A stretch of 64,000 nucleotides of DNA from Strongylocentrotus purpuratus (Eukaryota; Echinodermata; Echinoidea; Camarodonta; Strongylocentrotidae): contig NW_022145615.1 of NCBI RefSeq assembly GCF_000002235.5, positions 32,371,594 to 32,435,593 of the forward strand, in the 5' to 3' direction. The notes beneath the pieces were generated by a model that saw only the letters and a program-made list of their open reading frames with translations, was not told where the DNA came from and ran no database searches. The translations under genes and the position numbers were made by a program. Positions within the stretch are counted from its first letter, which is position 1; each line of letters starts with the position of its first letter. Positions 26,881 through 39,239 of the stretch are shown here, piece after piece.

Positions 26881-27632
26881 TATTCCTCTTTTCTAATTTT
26901 CTCGCTCAGGCAATCCTTGATATGAAAGAAAAGAAAAAGTAAGACGCTTATGAAAAAGAAAAGAAGAGGTAAGACAAATATGCTCGGACAAAGGTTCTTG
27001 TTAGATAAGTTTTCATCATACTCTTTTAATAAATTTGCTTGAAACAGAAGAATTTTGTGTGTGTGTCTGTGTTCGTTGTATTTTTACCGTTTATTTTTAA
27101 TATATACTATTTTCTGCCTCATTAGAGGGTTCATTTCACTCTCAGATCTTATAAATCAATAGAATTGTAATCATACTCAAATAACACTAGAGGTAACTGC
27201 AACATCAAACTTGAATTACACATATCAGTCAAGTTTTCAAATGAACTTTAACGATTCCTTCGGTATGTCATCTTTGCGTTTCTTTCAAACACAGTCATGT
27301 TTCAATACAAAATCTCTTTGATCTTTTCCAGGTTTTGCTGTCTTCCAATGTAAGTTTATGTACAATTCAGAATGATATGGTCAGAAATAAAATAAAACTG
27401 GCAATTACCCTTTACCTTTGGTAAGTGCAAGTCGCTTATCTTGGTTGTTCACAAGTTGAGTTGAGTTGAGGTTTTATTATCCAAACGTTAAAATACAGTA
27501 ATATAACAATAATAATAATAAATGTATGTTTAACAAATATCTCGAATGAATAATAGGGACCAGAAAATAGCATAAAATGCTAATTGTGTCTGATACCTTT
27601 AAAGTACAGTATCTTAACATTTAACAATTTGT

Positions 27633-27635
<3 letters not shown>

Positions 27636-27708
<73 letters not shown>
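27636..27708. repeat. (TA)n microsatellite
   Basis: About 36 TA units. A (CA)n run follows at 27961-27993. Confidence 0.95.
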
Positions 27709-27711
<3 letters not shown>

Positions 27712-28649
27712 TTGAATACAGGTACAACTTAAGCTACATACTATGTATCTATCATAATACATGTTTGTGTGTTTAGTACAAAGCCTAAACTTGTATAAAT
27801 AGACATTCTGTATAAGATAATACATTAAACTATCATAACTTTCTACAGATATAGAGTACATCGATGAAAAACTAGAACAAAAAAGAACTGGAGAAGAAAT
27901 TGACATGGGAAAAGAGGGAGAGTGAGAGAAACCAAGGAAAAGAGAGAAAGAGAGAGAGGGACACACACACACACACACACACATACACACACAAAAAGGA
28001 GTAAACGCAAGAGAAGAACGAAATTTAAGAAAGGTTAAACATAAAAGAGGAAGAAGAGCCTGGAGAAGAAATTAAAGAACTTTTTCACTGGCGATAAATG
28101 GCTTATTTTAGGGCTTCAAACGAAATTATGCAGTTATGAGTGCTTTATTCATATGCGGATACAACTATCGCAATGATCTATTTTCAGTTCCCCTCTCTCT
28201 CTCTCCATCTCTCAATTTTTTCTTTTCTTTTTATATTCATATTTTTTAATTTTCTTTATTTTTATTTCTAGTCCATTCGTCACACAATGTCTTAATAAAG
28301 GTATTTCATCTGCAATGATTGGGAAGGTATCGTTATCTATATAGGAGCAAAATCAGAATACACTATTCAAATAAACTTACTTGGAAACTCAATGCATTAA
28401 AAACTGCTCTTTAATCTCAAGAAGTTTAAGAATTATATCAATCTTTTCAGTAATTATTTTTCACCAAGCAACATAAACTTCTCAATCCGAAATATTTCAA
28501 ATTTGTTGTACATTGTGTTTGATTGGTTAATTAGCTTGGAGTGGTCATGGTGGTTGTGAAAGTATTTTTCCTTCAATTTTCCATCAATGCTCCTGAAGCA
28601 GTGAATCAATCTTATGAAAACAAGTCAAAGTACATCACATAAATATTGT

Positions 28650-29177
28650 TTAAAGGTACTATGTCCCTTTTGCAGCCAACCTCAAATTCTGTAGAACTTT
28701 GCAGGAATTATGAATATATCATGGATGTCCTATCTGTGAAATTTAAACGTTAGCAGTGTCCTCATATTCAAATTATGCAAGGAAACCCGTTTACTTGCTA
28801 GACTTCACTGTCAGACACTATTGAGTGACTGACTGGCTTTTTTCCTTCTTTGTTAATAACATACATGAAAAGAGTTGTAAAGGATACATAAGCATTTGTC
28901 TACATCAATAACCCACTTCTTGTGATGGCCAAGATTAAACTGATTGAATCTTTGCGCACCATTCGGTACAATAAAATTGTCTGAAAATCAAGACTATTAC
29001 TTTTGGGCTCTATAGCCCTAAAGTCGATTTGACAACTAATAGTCGTTATTTTCCCACTTGAAGACATTTTCAAGCCCCACCTTTTTAGGGAAGTTCTAAA
29101 TTAGTATTATCTTTCAAATGCAGCTGGAATTTAACTTTTTCATTTTTTGGCCTGCAAATGGGACATAGTACCTTTAA
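28650..29177. mobile_element. Second TTAA-flanked inverted-repeat transposon
   Basis: Left end TTAA AGGTACTATGTCCC and right end GGGACATAGTACCT TTAA are inverted repeats of about 24 bp with one mismatch (TTTGCAG follows). The first letters TTAAAGGTA match the 12823 family, but the interior differs, so it may be a sister family. Confidence 0.78.
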
Positions 29178-30369
29178 GACACAATGTGATTTGAATAATA
29201 TGCTCCCCATGCACGACCATTTCACGTTTACTGACTGCATGAGGGCAAAGAAGGATATCAACTCATATCGACTATATCAGATCATATCATATCATACGGC
29301 GATAAGTAAGTCATGTCAGAATCTAGATAGCGTGACTAGAGAGCTGATAGATGTATTGTGCTCATGCTACCCATCAGTCCATAATTAAAAGAAAAAAAGC
29401 AACCCCACCTCCCCCGCCCCCCTCCCCCCCCCCAAAAAAGTCTGTTTTTTTTGTATTTATTTTTTTAAACCACAACAACAACAATGCATATTAACCCTTT
29501 CGTTTGAACAGACCAAAATGTAACTGACATTTTGCATAATATCAATTATGATAAAGGTATGAGTAAGGGTTGTGCACCGCAGAGGATGAGCCATTAAGTT
29601 CACTCAGAGGGAAAAGGGTCTTATAGGAAGCCGTCAAAGATACAATCAGTGCCATGTTGAAAATGATGTTATGAGATTCGAAGCCAAAAATCGGAGCTAC
29701 ACGTCAAATTATTGATGTCGATATTTTTCACAATAAACTCGCCTGTTTGATTATGATAAGCTTAAAGCCCATCTGCACTAGTTTGACCAGGGGGATTAGA
29801 CCGCCCTGCAAGGTCACTGACATGTGGTTATCTCATCAAATCAGCTCTCAATTAAAATAAGAAAAGGGGGATCATGGGGGACCAACAGGCACCGATTAGG
29901 CATTGTTTGCTATATAGAGGGCGCAAGTAGCTATAAGTAGTGCAGTGGGACTTTAGGTTGAAGGTGAAGGGGATGTACACGCCAAAGAATGTACTTGAAA
30001 GGATACTGGCAGTGGGAACTGGTCACAAAGGAAGCCGCCACTGTCACGTAAAGAGATTCGGAGCGACGTGAGAGTGGTTAGATGAATGACGCTTTTAGTC
30101 CATTAGTGAACAGGACCGCGTTGCTTGTTATGCCATAAACACACCCGTTCACACCGAAAAACTTAAGTCAAGTTATGTTGGGGGAATTTACTTTAAAAAA
30201 AAGCAAAGGTATAGTTAAATGATCTGAAACATTCTACCTTTCTGTATAAATAATTCTATTATAGAGATTATATTTCAATTACATTTTGATGGAATTGTAT
30301 GTACCAATATGTGTCGCATACATTGCAACACTATTTTGTGTGTATTTATTTCTTTCCCTATCACTTTCC
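29178..30369. other. No gene seen
   Basis: C-rich run at 29409-29434, then unique sequence. 29560-30160 is non-repetitive and higher in GC and could be regulatory. Confidence 0.45.
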
Positions 30370-30421
30370 CCCTCTCTCTCTCTCTCCCTCTCTATCCTCT
30401 CTCTCTTTCTCTTTTTTAAAA

Positions 30422-30460
<39 letters not shown>

Positions 30461-30488
30461 CTCCCACACACATACACACACACACACC
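30370..30488. repeat. Compound (TC)n-(AT)n-(CA)n microsatellite
   Basis: Three dinucleotide types occur consecutively: CT to about 30440, AT to 30460, then CA to 30488. Confidence 0.95.
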
Positions 30489-31459
30489 TGCTCAAGTACA
30501 CACCCACACACTTTATATTTATTTTGTCATTGGTTCTCTGCAATACACTAATCCTATTTATTATTTTACGAATAATCCCTAATACAACGTAATACAAAAT
30601 TATGAGATACCTATTTCTATAATTTTACTGCATAGTATTGTATTGATCAAATTAGCATTTAAGATTTTAACAGTTACTTTATTTCCTTGATCAGGTTGTA
30701 TAAACAATCACCATTGTTATTGTTGTCTCTGCAAATTTAGTCTATTCTTAGAATGAATTTATATCGTTGGGTCTACATGCTCTATCTCTTTTCTTTTGCT
30801 ACATAATTTTCCAATGATATCTCTTTGTCTTTCACTCTTGTCTTCTCTTTGTTTTATTTTCTTATCTTTTCCTTTTGTCTTCTCCTGCGATTTAAACCAT
30901 CGCTCATCCTAATCCCAACCAGCAGCCACTTTGGCGTGGAGTGACGAGATAAGAGACCACCATCTCTACCTCGAATGTCCCCATAATGGCTGCTGATAAA
31001 ATCTGATGCTTTTTCTGCGGATTTGTGTTCGATCTCAAAACCAGCCCACCTCCCACCAAAATAAATCACCCTTTTCTTGCAATCGAGAAAGTCTGATTGT
31101 GGCACTGTGTCATGTATCCTGTCGACTATGTTTGTGGAGTGGATACCGGGGGGGGGGGGCAGCGAATACACGTGCCCCCCCCCCCCCGGCGAGTGGAGAA
31201 AAATAATAGAAAAGGAGATATTAATAGGAGGGGGAGGGGAAAGGGTCCTGAAAAAGAAGACAGCGCCACTCCTATAATCAGCATCCTTTTTTGCAAGTTA
31301 AGCAACCGAGATCGGTACCCCCACCGAAAAAAAAATGCCAGCGCCCCTTCAATCCTTTACCCAGGCTACTCCACCAATCTCTGCATGGCAGTCTCTTGCG
31401 CTTCGCCTCCAAAAATAAAAAGCGGAAAAACAAGGCGAAGAAAATGGCATTGAACGGAA
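30489..31459. other. No gene seen; G-run/C-run hairpin
   Basis: 30880-31140 is unique sequence. 31146-31190 contains a 12-base G run and a 13-base C run that pair as a strong stem (CCGGG...GGCA with TGCC...CCGG). Pro-rich open frames here derive from the C run. Confidence 0.55.
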
Positions 31460-31680
31460 ATTATACACGCATTGTGTGATTTGCTCTCTTTTTGGCTTTC
31501 ATTACGGGATAATAGATTGAAATGCATTTGGCGAGTTGCGATGTTTTATGACCCACTTTTGTCAATCTCAGTCCACGTCTCCGACCCGTGTGCTGCGAGG
31601 CATATCATTAGCGAGAGCCGGTGCATTATTTCTCCATCAGCCCTTAACAAGCACTGCAAATTAATTGGGATATGGTAATA
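31460..31680. promoter_or_regulatory. Candidate cis-regulatory element
   Basis: Compact unique block with ATCATTAGCGAG, TGCATTATT and CAAATTAATTGGG homeodomain-like motifs close together and no repeats. Its open frames have no recognisable protein. Confidence 0.27.
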
Positions 31681-34600
31681 AGTGTACGCCAAATTAGGTG
31701 CTTAAGCCACTTAGGGTTGATGTGTTGTTAACATGAAAAGTGCTTCCCCATGACAAGGACTCGAATTAGGTACTCCTAGCTTAGTGCGGTTTTTATCGCC
31801 AGATTCTTTTATCGGCGCCACATTGGAATACAATCAAACAAAATAATCATAAATCAAAGTTTGGCTTACCAGAAATGCCTTATAGGGCGTCGCAGGAAAC
31901 TAAATTTGGACATTGTTATGACATCAACCTGTCGGTTATATCAACTACAAATAATTGTATACCTATATCACTTTGTATCAATTCATTTGACACGATGGAT
32001 AAATGAAGTAAAACCTGGATCTCTATTGTATCGACCTTTTCTTTTGTTTGTGTTAGATGCGTATTCCAGTAATCAATATTATTAGCCTAGATGGTGTTAC
32101 TATGTTTACATCTTCGACCTTTTCGATAATATACTGCAAGTAAAATTTTGACAAAAGAAAAACTATGTGTTCGTTGATATGTCATGGCGCTTCCAGTGAA
32201 TAGAAGTCCTAGATAATGCAAGACCCTTCTGCGTAAGATGTGAACTTGTTTACGACAGGTGAAAGCTCGGTATACTGCAGTTTCTCTGTTGTTAACTATT
32301 GTCCGAAACGGTTGTGGATTGCAGAAAATTAATGCTGGAAATAAAAATCTTAGATTATCAGGTCAATTGCATTTCACGTGTCAAATAAAAACCATGGCAG
32401 TATGTGCCCCCCCCCCCCCCTCTCCACCGCTATAACTGGATCTACGCAGTGAATAATTTTTCTTATTTCCGTGCATAATCCATGAATACTTATTCGTTTT
32501 TTAGTGAAATTCTGTGACAGATTGGCTTTTGTATACCCTTTGACCTTGACTGTGTGGCAGCGTGCACAGGGCTTAAATCAGCCAAATATGAACAAACAGT
32601 GGCTATATATGATTTGCGTAGGCCTATATTGATTTCTCGAATTTCTAGAATTTATCGTATAAGAGAGATGGATGTGAAACTTACATACCACTGCCTGAGT
32701 GAAATATTATGAGTGTGTGTAATAAAGGAAGCTACACGCACTAACTCCCTTACAAAGTGACAACAATTTATTGTCGACTGGTCGGAGGATTTTACGCTCA
32801 TACAAGGCTTCTCTCTCCAGGTTAATTATTATCCTGACAGAACTTTGGAAAAGAAGGAAATAACAGAAATGAAAAAAAATGATATTACAGTATATGCATA
32901 TAATTATAGTACAAAAGTCAAATTATACTTGAGCTGACGATTTACTTGCCTACATCATTTTTGACGGGGAAAGCTTATATAATAAAATTAATATAAATAT
33001 TTGCAATCACATTTTGTCACGTAAAAAAAAGAAGAAATCTGACCTAATGACAGTTTTGTTTTATCATAATAATTATATAGGTCAAACTCATCATCTAGCG
33101 AATGATATTGTTATAATAAGGATTGGCATAGTAAAGAAACAAATGAAGCTATAGAACATCAAAACAGTGTTTCACAGCTTTCGGAGTCACCAAAACATGT
33201 TTTCATCACGTTCAAGAGTTCAAGAAGTATCACGGCATTCCCTGTTATGAATATAATTATTATTTCAATTAAAAAATCACAATGGAGTACATTCCTCTCT
33301 TATACCATATAATATACAGGTATTTTAGAACATTTTAGACAATAATATTGTTAAGATTTACTTTCAAGTTAATTTCTGAATTCTGTTACGTTAAGTTTGT
33401 TTATTGCAGTGACGTTAACTTCACTAGAGCCCCCCCCCCCCCCCCCCTCTCCCCATCTCCACATCTTCCTCTCCTCCACACCTTTCCCTCGCATTGGCTC
33501 TGCATGATTCTCAATTCCCTTTTCTCTGTTCAAACAGACCCAGAAGTCATATTGCTGGAAACATCACCTAGTCATTTGGACTCACTGTCAAGGGAAGGAT
33601 GTAAAATCTTGTAATCAACGCCGCACAAATAATATACATGACCAAAAACTCTGCTTCGCGCCTATACAAATTCACCGAAGCGTGGAAAATTCCCTGCGAT
33701 GTAGCGAAGAGCGAGGAAGCGAAAGATTGGCACGGGAGAAGGTCGGCGGCCGGGGAGCCCACCATGTCGGTAATCGTATTATCCAGGACTCCAGTCCATT
33801 AGCAAAGGCCCTCTCCTCCTTTACTCGTACTCAGGGGACACCTTATTTTGAAGGGGATTTGCTGAAATTACAACTTGCCTGCTTTTCCCAAGTGATCGCT
33901 CTATAGCATCTTACGCTCGCTCAGGCGTTTAATATTACTACGCCTTTTCTCTTTCTCACTCTCTCTATCTCTCCCCGGCCCCGGCAGACAGACTTTATGA
34001 AAATATCAAAGATTAATATCGCAGAGCCTTTATCCCCTGTTTAGCAAGCAGCCACTCTCCGTTACTAGCATTTTTGTGGTTTGTTATTAACATGCAAACA
34101 ACAGTTTCTATCTCACCCTAGAGTTGAATTACTGACAAAGGCTTGGATTAAAGCGGCTCCGTTTCAAAGAAGTTTACAATATCGTTAACCTAATTCAGTG
34201 TGCCCGAATAGCCCAATACATGTTTTTGTCAATTCTGTTGTTTGTCGTCAGTGCATGACACTTCTGAAAGTACGAAATTATTCGGTTATGTCCGAAAAGT
34301 TTGAAGGTATGTTTATATCCTTTTCTTTTTTTTCCATTTTGTGGAACATAATACAAGGTATACCGCCGATGACAATGAAGTGCGAAGCGTGAAATATTAT
34401 TGTGTGCAAGACCATCAGAACATCCCGTTTTCTTTCTCATTGTTTTCCTTGAAGCCGGGCCTTGAAGCCATCCACTCAGCTACTGCAATTTGAAGAAAAT
34501 ACAAGAAGAAACGAAGAAATACGAATATAATCGCGTTCGGCTTATATTTCATGTAATATAATATGAAACATACATAACTGTATAAGTTAAACGACAATTT

Positions 34601-35969
34601 TGGGTAAATTTAAACTGCAAAACGTTTTTTTTTAATCTTACAAAATAATGGCCACACGGACCTACAAAACAAACGTGTAGAAATTACACAGCACATTAAA
34701 TTTAATAGTGCCAATTTATAGGGATTATAGTCTACAATATAGCTGCTTATAGTGACAAAATCTATCGATTTAATGATGTACCTTTTACCTGTCAGCATGT
34801 TCAGTCGGGTCAATCACTTAAGTATAATGGTCAATCGGTCTTATTAAACACCCCCCCCCCCAACAAAAAGAGGAAGGTCCGCCCTTGTTTGATTAACATC
34901 CACAACATTTCGAATAAATGTATATTATGAATAAAAGTATTTAACAATCTAAAAAATTCTTGATTATAAATCAATTTATGCGAGGCAAATATTTAAACAA
35001 TATTTTAAAAAAACCTATAAACTCCACAACTCCCACCCCCAAAAGAAAAAAAAACTATTCTTCTAAAACCACGCCTGATCAAACAGTATCTTTATACTGT
35101 ATTTGAGCTCAACTTGACTCAAAACAGATCTTAAAGGTGAAGACCACTTTTGGAAACGCCCCCCTCTCAAAAAACGAAATGAAAGCTCTTATCACCAATC
35201 ATGTGAAATAATATGTTTTGACTACGACGTTATAATTTTGCCGGGACGCAAACCGCCTACTATTTAATATATATTTTGGTATCATATCGATCCGACTTTA
35301 ATTTCGCGAATGCACTTCAACATTGAACATTTGGGCATACATTTCTGCTTTTCTGCGAATTTAGGTTGAAGTATTGCCATCTAAACCTCTGAAGGCAACA
35401 TTTAAACAATATTGCATGCATATTTTGCCCCAAAAACCCTTGAACCGAAATTTTACCACTACCGGCCTATATCTTTAAGCTTTCTAGCCAAGTAGCTATA
35501 GCCTGTATAAAAATGCTGTTCATCTCAATCTGTCCACATTGCCAATGACACCCAACAAGAACGGCACTCTTTCAAATCCGATTAAGATATTACTGTCATT
35601 GAAACCTGTTGGTTTGCACTTTCTCATGACTGTGCAGAGTCTTTCAGGTTGACAATGAAATCACATCGAGTCGGCGCAGAAGCATTTCAATGCAGAGTGA
35701 GACGCCACCGTTTCTTTTTTTAATTTCTGTCGCATCGAGGATCGGAGCGCGGCGTCACTTCCAAAAATAATATTCTGGAATGCCAACAAGTTTTACTCGA
35801 ATCTGAAAATTAGTTATAATAAATGAGCACACAACCTGTTTATGGCATTGCAGCGTATATCTATATATCTTACACGAGTCATGTATGCGTCACGCAAATG
35901 GTTTGCAAATTTGCGGCAAATTTGTAGGAGCTTGTTTCATACAAATGATTTGGATTTCTGTATTAATAT
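31681..35969. other. No gene seen
   Basis: Mostly AT-rich unique sequence with C runs at 32405-32420, 33430-33447 and 34850-34862. 33600-34150 is GC-richer unique sequence. 35131 (TTAA AGGTGAAGACC) resembles a TTAA-type transposon start but has no convincing partner end. Confidence 0.5.
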
Positions 35970-37097
35970 CAGGGGCGGCGATCCCAGGGGAAAGGGGGGG
36001 GGGGGGGACACGTCCCCCCTCGATTTTTGAAGGGGGGATGGTCCCCCCGGAAAATTTGAAAAAGTACAAAAAAATAATGTACAGCAAATACTGACTAAAG
36101 ACTGCAACACACTATTATGCTTCGGAGGGCCCAAGAGTGCAGCGTTTAGACAAATAAAAATGCAAAAATCTTCTGGCTCGGGAGCTATGCTCCCTCGCAT
36201 AATATCCTTCAAAATGTTCAAGTAAATATTGTAGAAAAGTGAAGTGTGAGAAAAAGTTTATTGTTTCTTTTCATACTATAGTTTTCCTAAGGAATATAAT
36301 TTTGTAAAACAACAAAACTTCAAAACCTGTGAGGGGAAAGTTAATTTCGTCACCTTCACCCCTCTCGTTCACTATGCTCACTCGATCGGGCTTGAGGCAG
36401 TCCCCCCTCCCCCCCCCCCCGATAAAATTAAAACGTGGTATATTTCTAATTCGATACCAGTGACTAATTTACAAATGTTGCTGAAATGGCATGATTTTCT
36501 CTGAGCTTCCGGGGGCTCTGCACCCTTACCCCCACCAAGGGGGCCCTAAGACGGGCCCCTGCATGGTTGATCATCTGACCATATTCAAAAGCCTAAAACC
36601 CGGAGCTTCCGGGGCTCCGCTCCCTACACCCCACCAAGGACCCTAAATAAGGCGACCCCTGGATGATCATCTGATCGTAAGTTAATGCCTAAAACCGCTG
36701 AGCTTCTGGGGGCTTCGCCCCCTGGACCCCACTTCGATAAGTGACCTGCATGCAAGTGTCACAATTAAGGTATCAAAATATGCTCATCTGACCCTTATTA
36801 AATGGCTAAAAACTCTGACCTTCATGAGGCTCCGCCCCTGGACCCCACGCCACTTTACGCGCCATTTACTTTGCTCTATTTGATCGCAAATACTTTAGCC
36901 CCCCCCCCCCCCCCCCACTCCCACTTTGAAAAACGTTCCGCGGGGCCTGCATGTAACATGTAAGGGTGCATGGTGATGATTCGGATCCCCCCCCCCCCAA
37001 AAAAAAAGCGTTTTTGCTCATTACGTCACTCCTCCCTCGTTCCTCGCGTTTCGTCCCCCTCCCCCCCTCCGGTCATGAAAAGAAATCGCCGCCCCTG
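35970..37097. mobile_element. Possible hAT-like ends around a G/C-rich repeat block
   Basis: CAGGGGCGGCGAT at 35970 and its perfect complement ending at 37097 form 13-bp inverted termini of hAT type (CAGGG start). The flanking 8-mers (attaatat and ccaaatag) do not match, so these may be ends of two different copies. Internal poly-G and poly-C runs and a ~118-bp tandem repeat fill the space. Confidence 0.35.
36480..36870. repeat. ~118-bp tandem repeat, four diverged units, GC-rich
   Basis: Units share gagcttccggggctccgc, ccccaccaagg, a 'tgatcatctgac' segment and 'gcctaaaac'. Divergence between units is high. No coding frame. Confidence 0.65.
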
Positions 37098-37344
37098 CCA
37101 AATAGCCAGGAAGAGCATGTGTCTTTTATAGTCACCAAGGGGCCTTATAGTGGCCACTAACAGTAGTACAAAAATTAGTAAAACACTAGTAAAAAAATTC
37201 CTTTCCAAAAGCTACTGTGACAAGCACTGCCGGGAGATAACATGCTACCCACCACTCGGGCTGAGCATGCACAGATTTGCGAACGAACGTTCCATACTTA
37301 CATTATGTAACACTGCGTATGTACCGTTAAGGGGCCCAGTCGGG

Positions 37345-38100
37345 AAATTGAATTCAGACAAGATTAAGAGTATAGAGAACGGTACAACGAATCGTCTTCT
37401 TTCTCAAATAATTTAATGAACCGGCAAAGCTTCCGCACTTCGCGCAGGAGGGGGCAACTGAATTCATACTAGGATTAAGAGTCGAGAACGGTACAACGAA
37501 TCGTCTTCTTTCTCTAATAATTTTAATGAAACGCGAAAATGATTTCAGACAAGGATTAATAATTAAATAAAACGACAAAGCTTCCGCACTTCGTGTGGGA
37601 GGGGGGGGGGAACTGAATTCAGACAAGGATACGATCGAATCGTCTTCTTTCTCTATAAATTTAATGAAACGTGAAAGCTTCCGCGCCTCGCGGGGGGGGG
37701 GGGCGAATCAAGAATTAAAAGTCGAGAACAGTACAACGGATCGTCTTCTTTCTCTAATAATTTAATAAAGTGTCGAAGCTTCCGCGCGAAGCGCAGAAGG
37801 GGGAAATGCATTCAGACAAGAACACGATACAACGAATCATCTTCTTTCTCTAACAATTTAATGAAACGTCAAAGCTTCCGCTCTTTGTGCGGGATGGGCG
37901 AAAAAGAATTCAGAAAGGATTAAGAGTAATAATTGAATGAAACGCAAAGCTTCCGCGCTTCGCGGGGGGGGGGGGGAACTGAATTCAGACAAGGATTGAG
38001 AGTCGAGAACGGTACAACGGATCGTCTTCTTTCTCTAATAATTTAACGAAGTGTTAAAGCTACCGCGCTTTGCGCAGAAGGGGGGGGGGGAGGGGAACTG
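37345..38100. repeat. ~105-bp minisatellite with poly-G runs
   Basis: About seven units, each with GAATTCAGACAAGGATTAAG, a GAACGGTACAACG block, ATCGTCTTCTTTCTC, AATTTAATGAAACG and AAAGCTTCCGC, then a G run of 5-12. Units vary by internal deletions. No coding function apparent. Confidence 0.8.
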
Positions 38101-39239
38101 AATAATAACTTCCTGGCCCCGGGTTTATAGAGTTAAATTTGTAGACATTTGGACATTGGGCATAAATATATTTGTCGGTAATTGATGGCCTGAAAATGCA
38201 TCTAATTTGGTTCCAAAATTGCAAATGCTTCTTACGCTAAGAGGGGGCCAGAACCCCCTCCCAGACCCACCCCCGCTTGGTCGCTCCGCTCCCTCGCCGC
38301 TAAAGCCTCGTTCTGTCGCTTCATCGTTTCACATATACTTCACCCCATGCCATTTTGTGCCCCCCTCCCCGGTAAGAAATTCCTGGATCCACCCATACTA
38401 CTTTGAGAACTGTTTAGCGGGGCCTGCTTGTTAGAGTGGGGTGATGCAGATTTTTTTGTCAGCCCCCCAACGTTTTTGCTCATTACGCCACTGCTGTCCA
38501 TGTAGTTATAGAATTGAAAGCAGTAGACCAATTTCAGCTTACGTTTAAAGACTTCAATTTGTTAATACCAACCCCGGCCCCCCCCCCCCACTCAGTGTTA
38601 TTTAGGGTACGCATATGCTCGTTCCCTCTTTTTGAAAGCACCCCCTATCTGAGGACTGCCAACATTTCCGAACCCCCCTTTCGCGGGCTTTTCGCGGGCT
38701 TTTCGCGGGCTTTTCCTGCCTTGGAGACCCCCCTAAATCAGGAAAAATGCTCAATGTACCCCCCTAAATTCGGAATAATTTCTCAGGAGTCCAAAGCGAT
38801 GAGAGAAAAAAAAGAAAAAACACCCCCTTTTTAAAGAAATCTCCGGGTGAAAAGTCAAATACACCCCTTTTTTTTACAATTCTCGGGCCGGACTTTGTCG
38901 CACGAAAAGTACCCCTTTACCGGACATTTTGGCAACACGCATCCGGTCATTTCGAAACCTGAGTGGGGGGGGGGGGGGGGGGCCGGGATACCAACATTTC
39001 TACAGAGAGATGGGGAGACGGGACTGAGGAGTACAGGTGTAATAATCATTCACTGTACATGCATCCTATATAGAGAGTTAACCTTCATTTGCCCTTCTCA
39101 GAGCATGGTCTGTTCTATCATGTCCTGGCTTTTGACACAGGAATGGATATTCTGAAGAAAATTGGGAGGAGAAAAAAAAATATAAAGACCAACAACGACA
39201 AACGAGTAACTGGCCGCGACATAAGCAATCGCGACTTGG
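38100..39239. other. C-rich repeat mosaic, no gene
   Basis: A mixture of C-rich repeat fragments. The segment around 38400-38490 (gcggggcctgc ... tttttgctcattacgccactg) has a relative at 36935-37035. CTTTTCGCGGG occurs three times at about 38680-38712. An 18-base G run lies at 38965-38982. No open frame here has protein-like composition. Confidence 0.5.

Noticed and set aside
27580..27990. 136-codon minus-strand frame with poly Tyr-Ile
   Set aside because: Created by the (TA)n and (CA)n microsatellites.
35131..35478. Another TTAA-bounded MITE (TTAAAGGTGAAGACC start)
   Set aside because: The opposite TTAA at 35475-35478 is preceded by sequence that pairs for only six bases, so the end is not supported.
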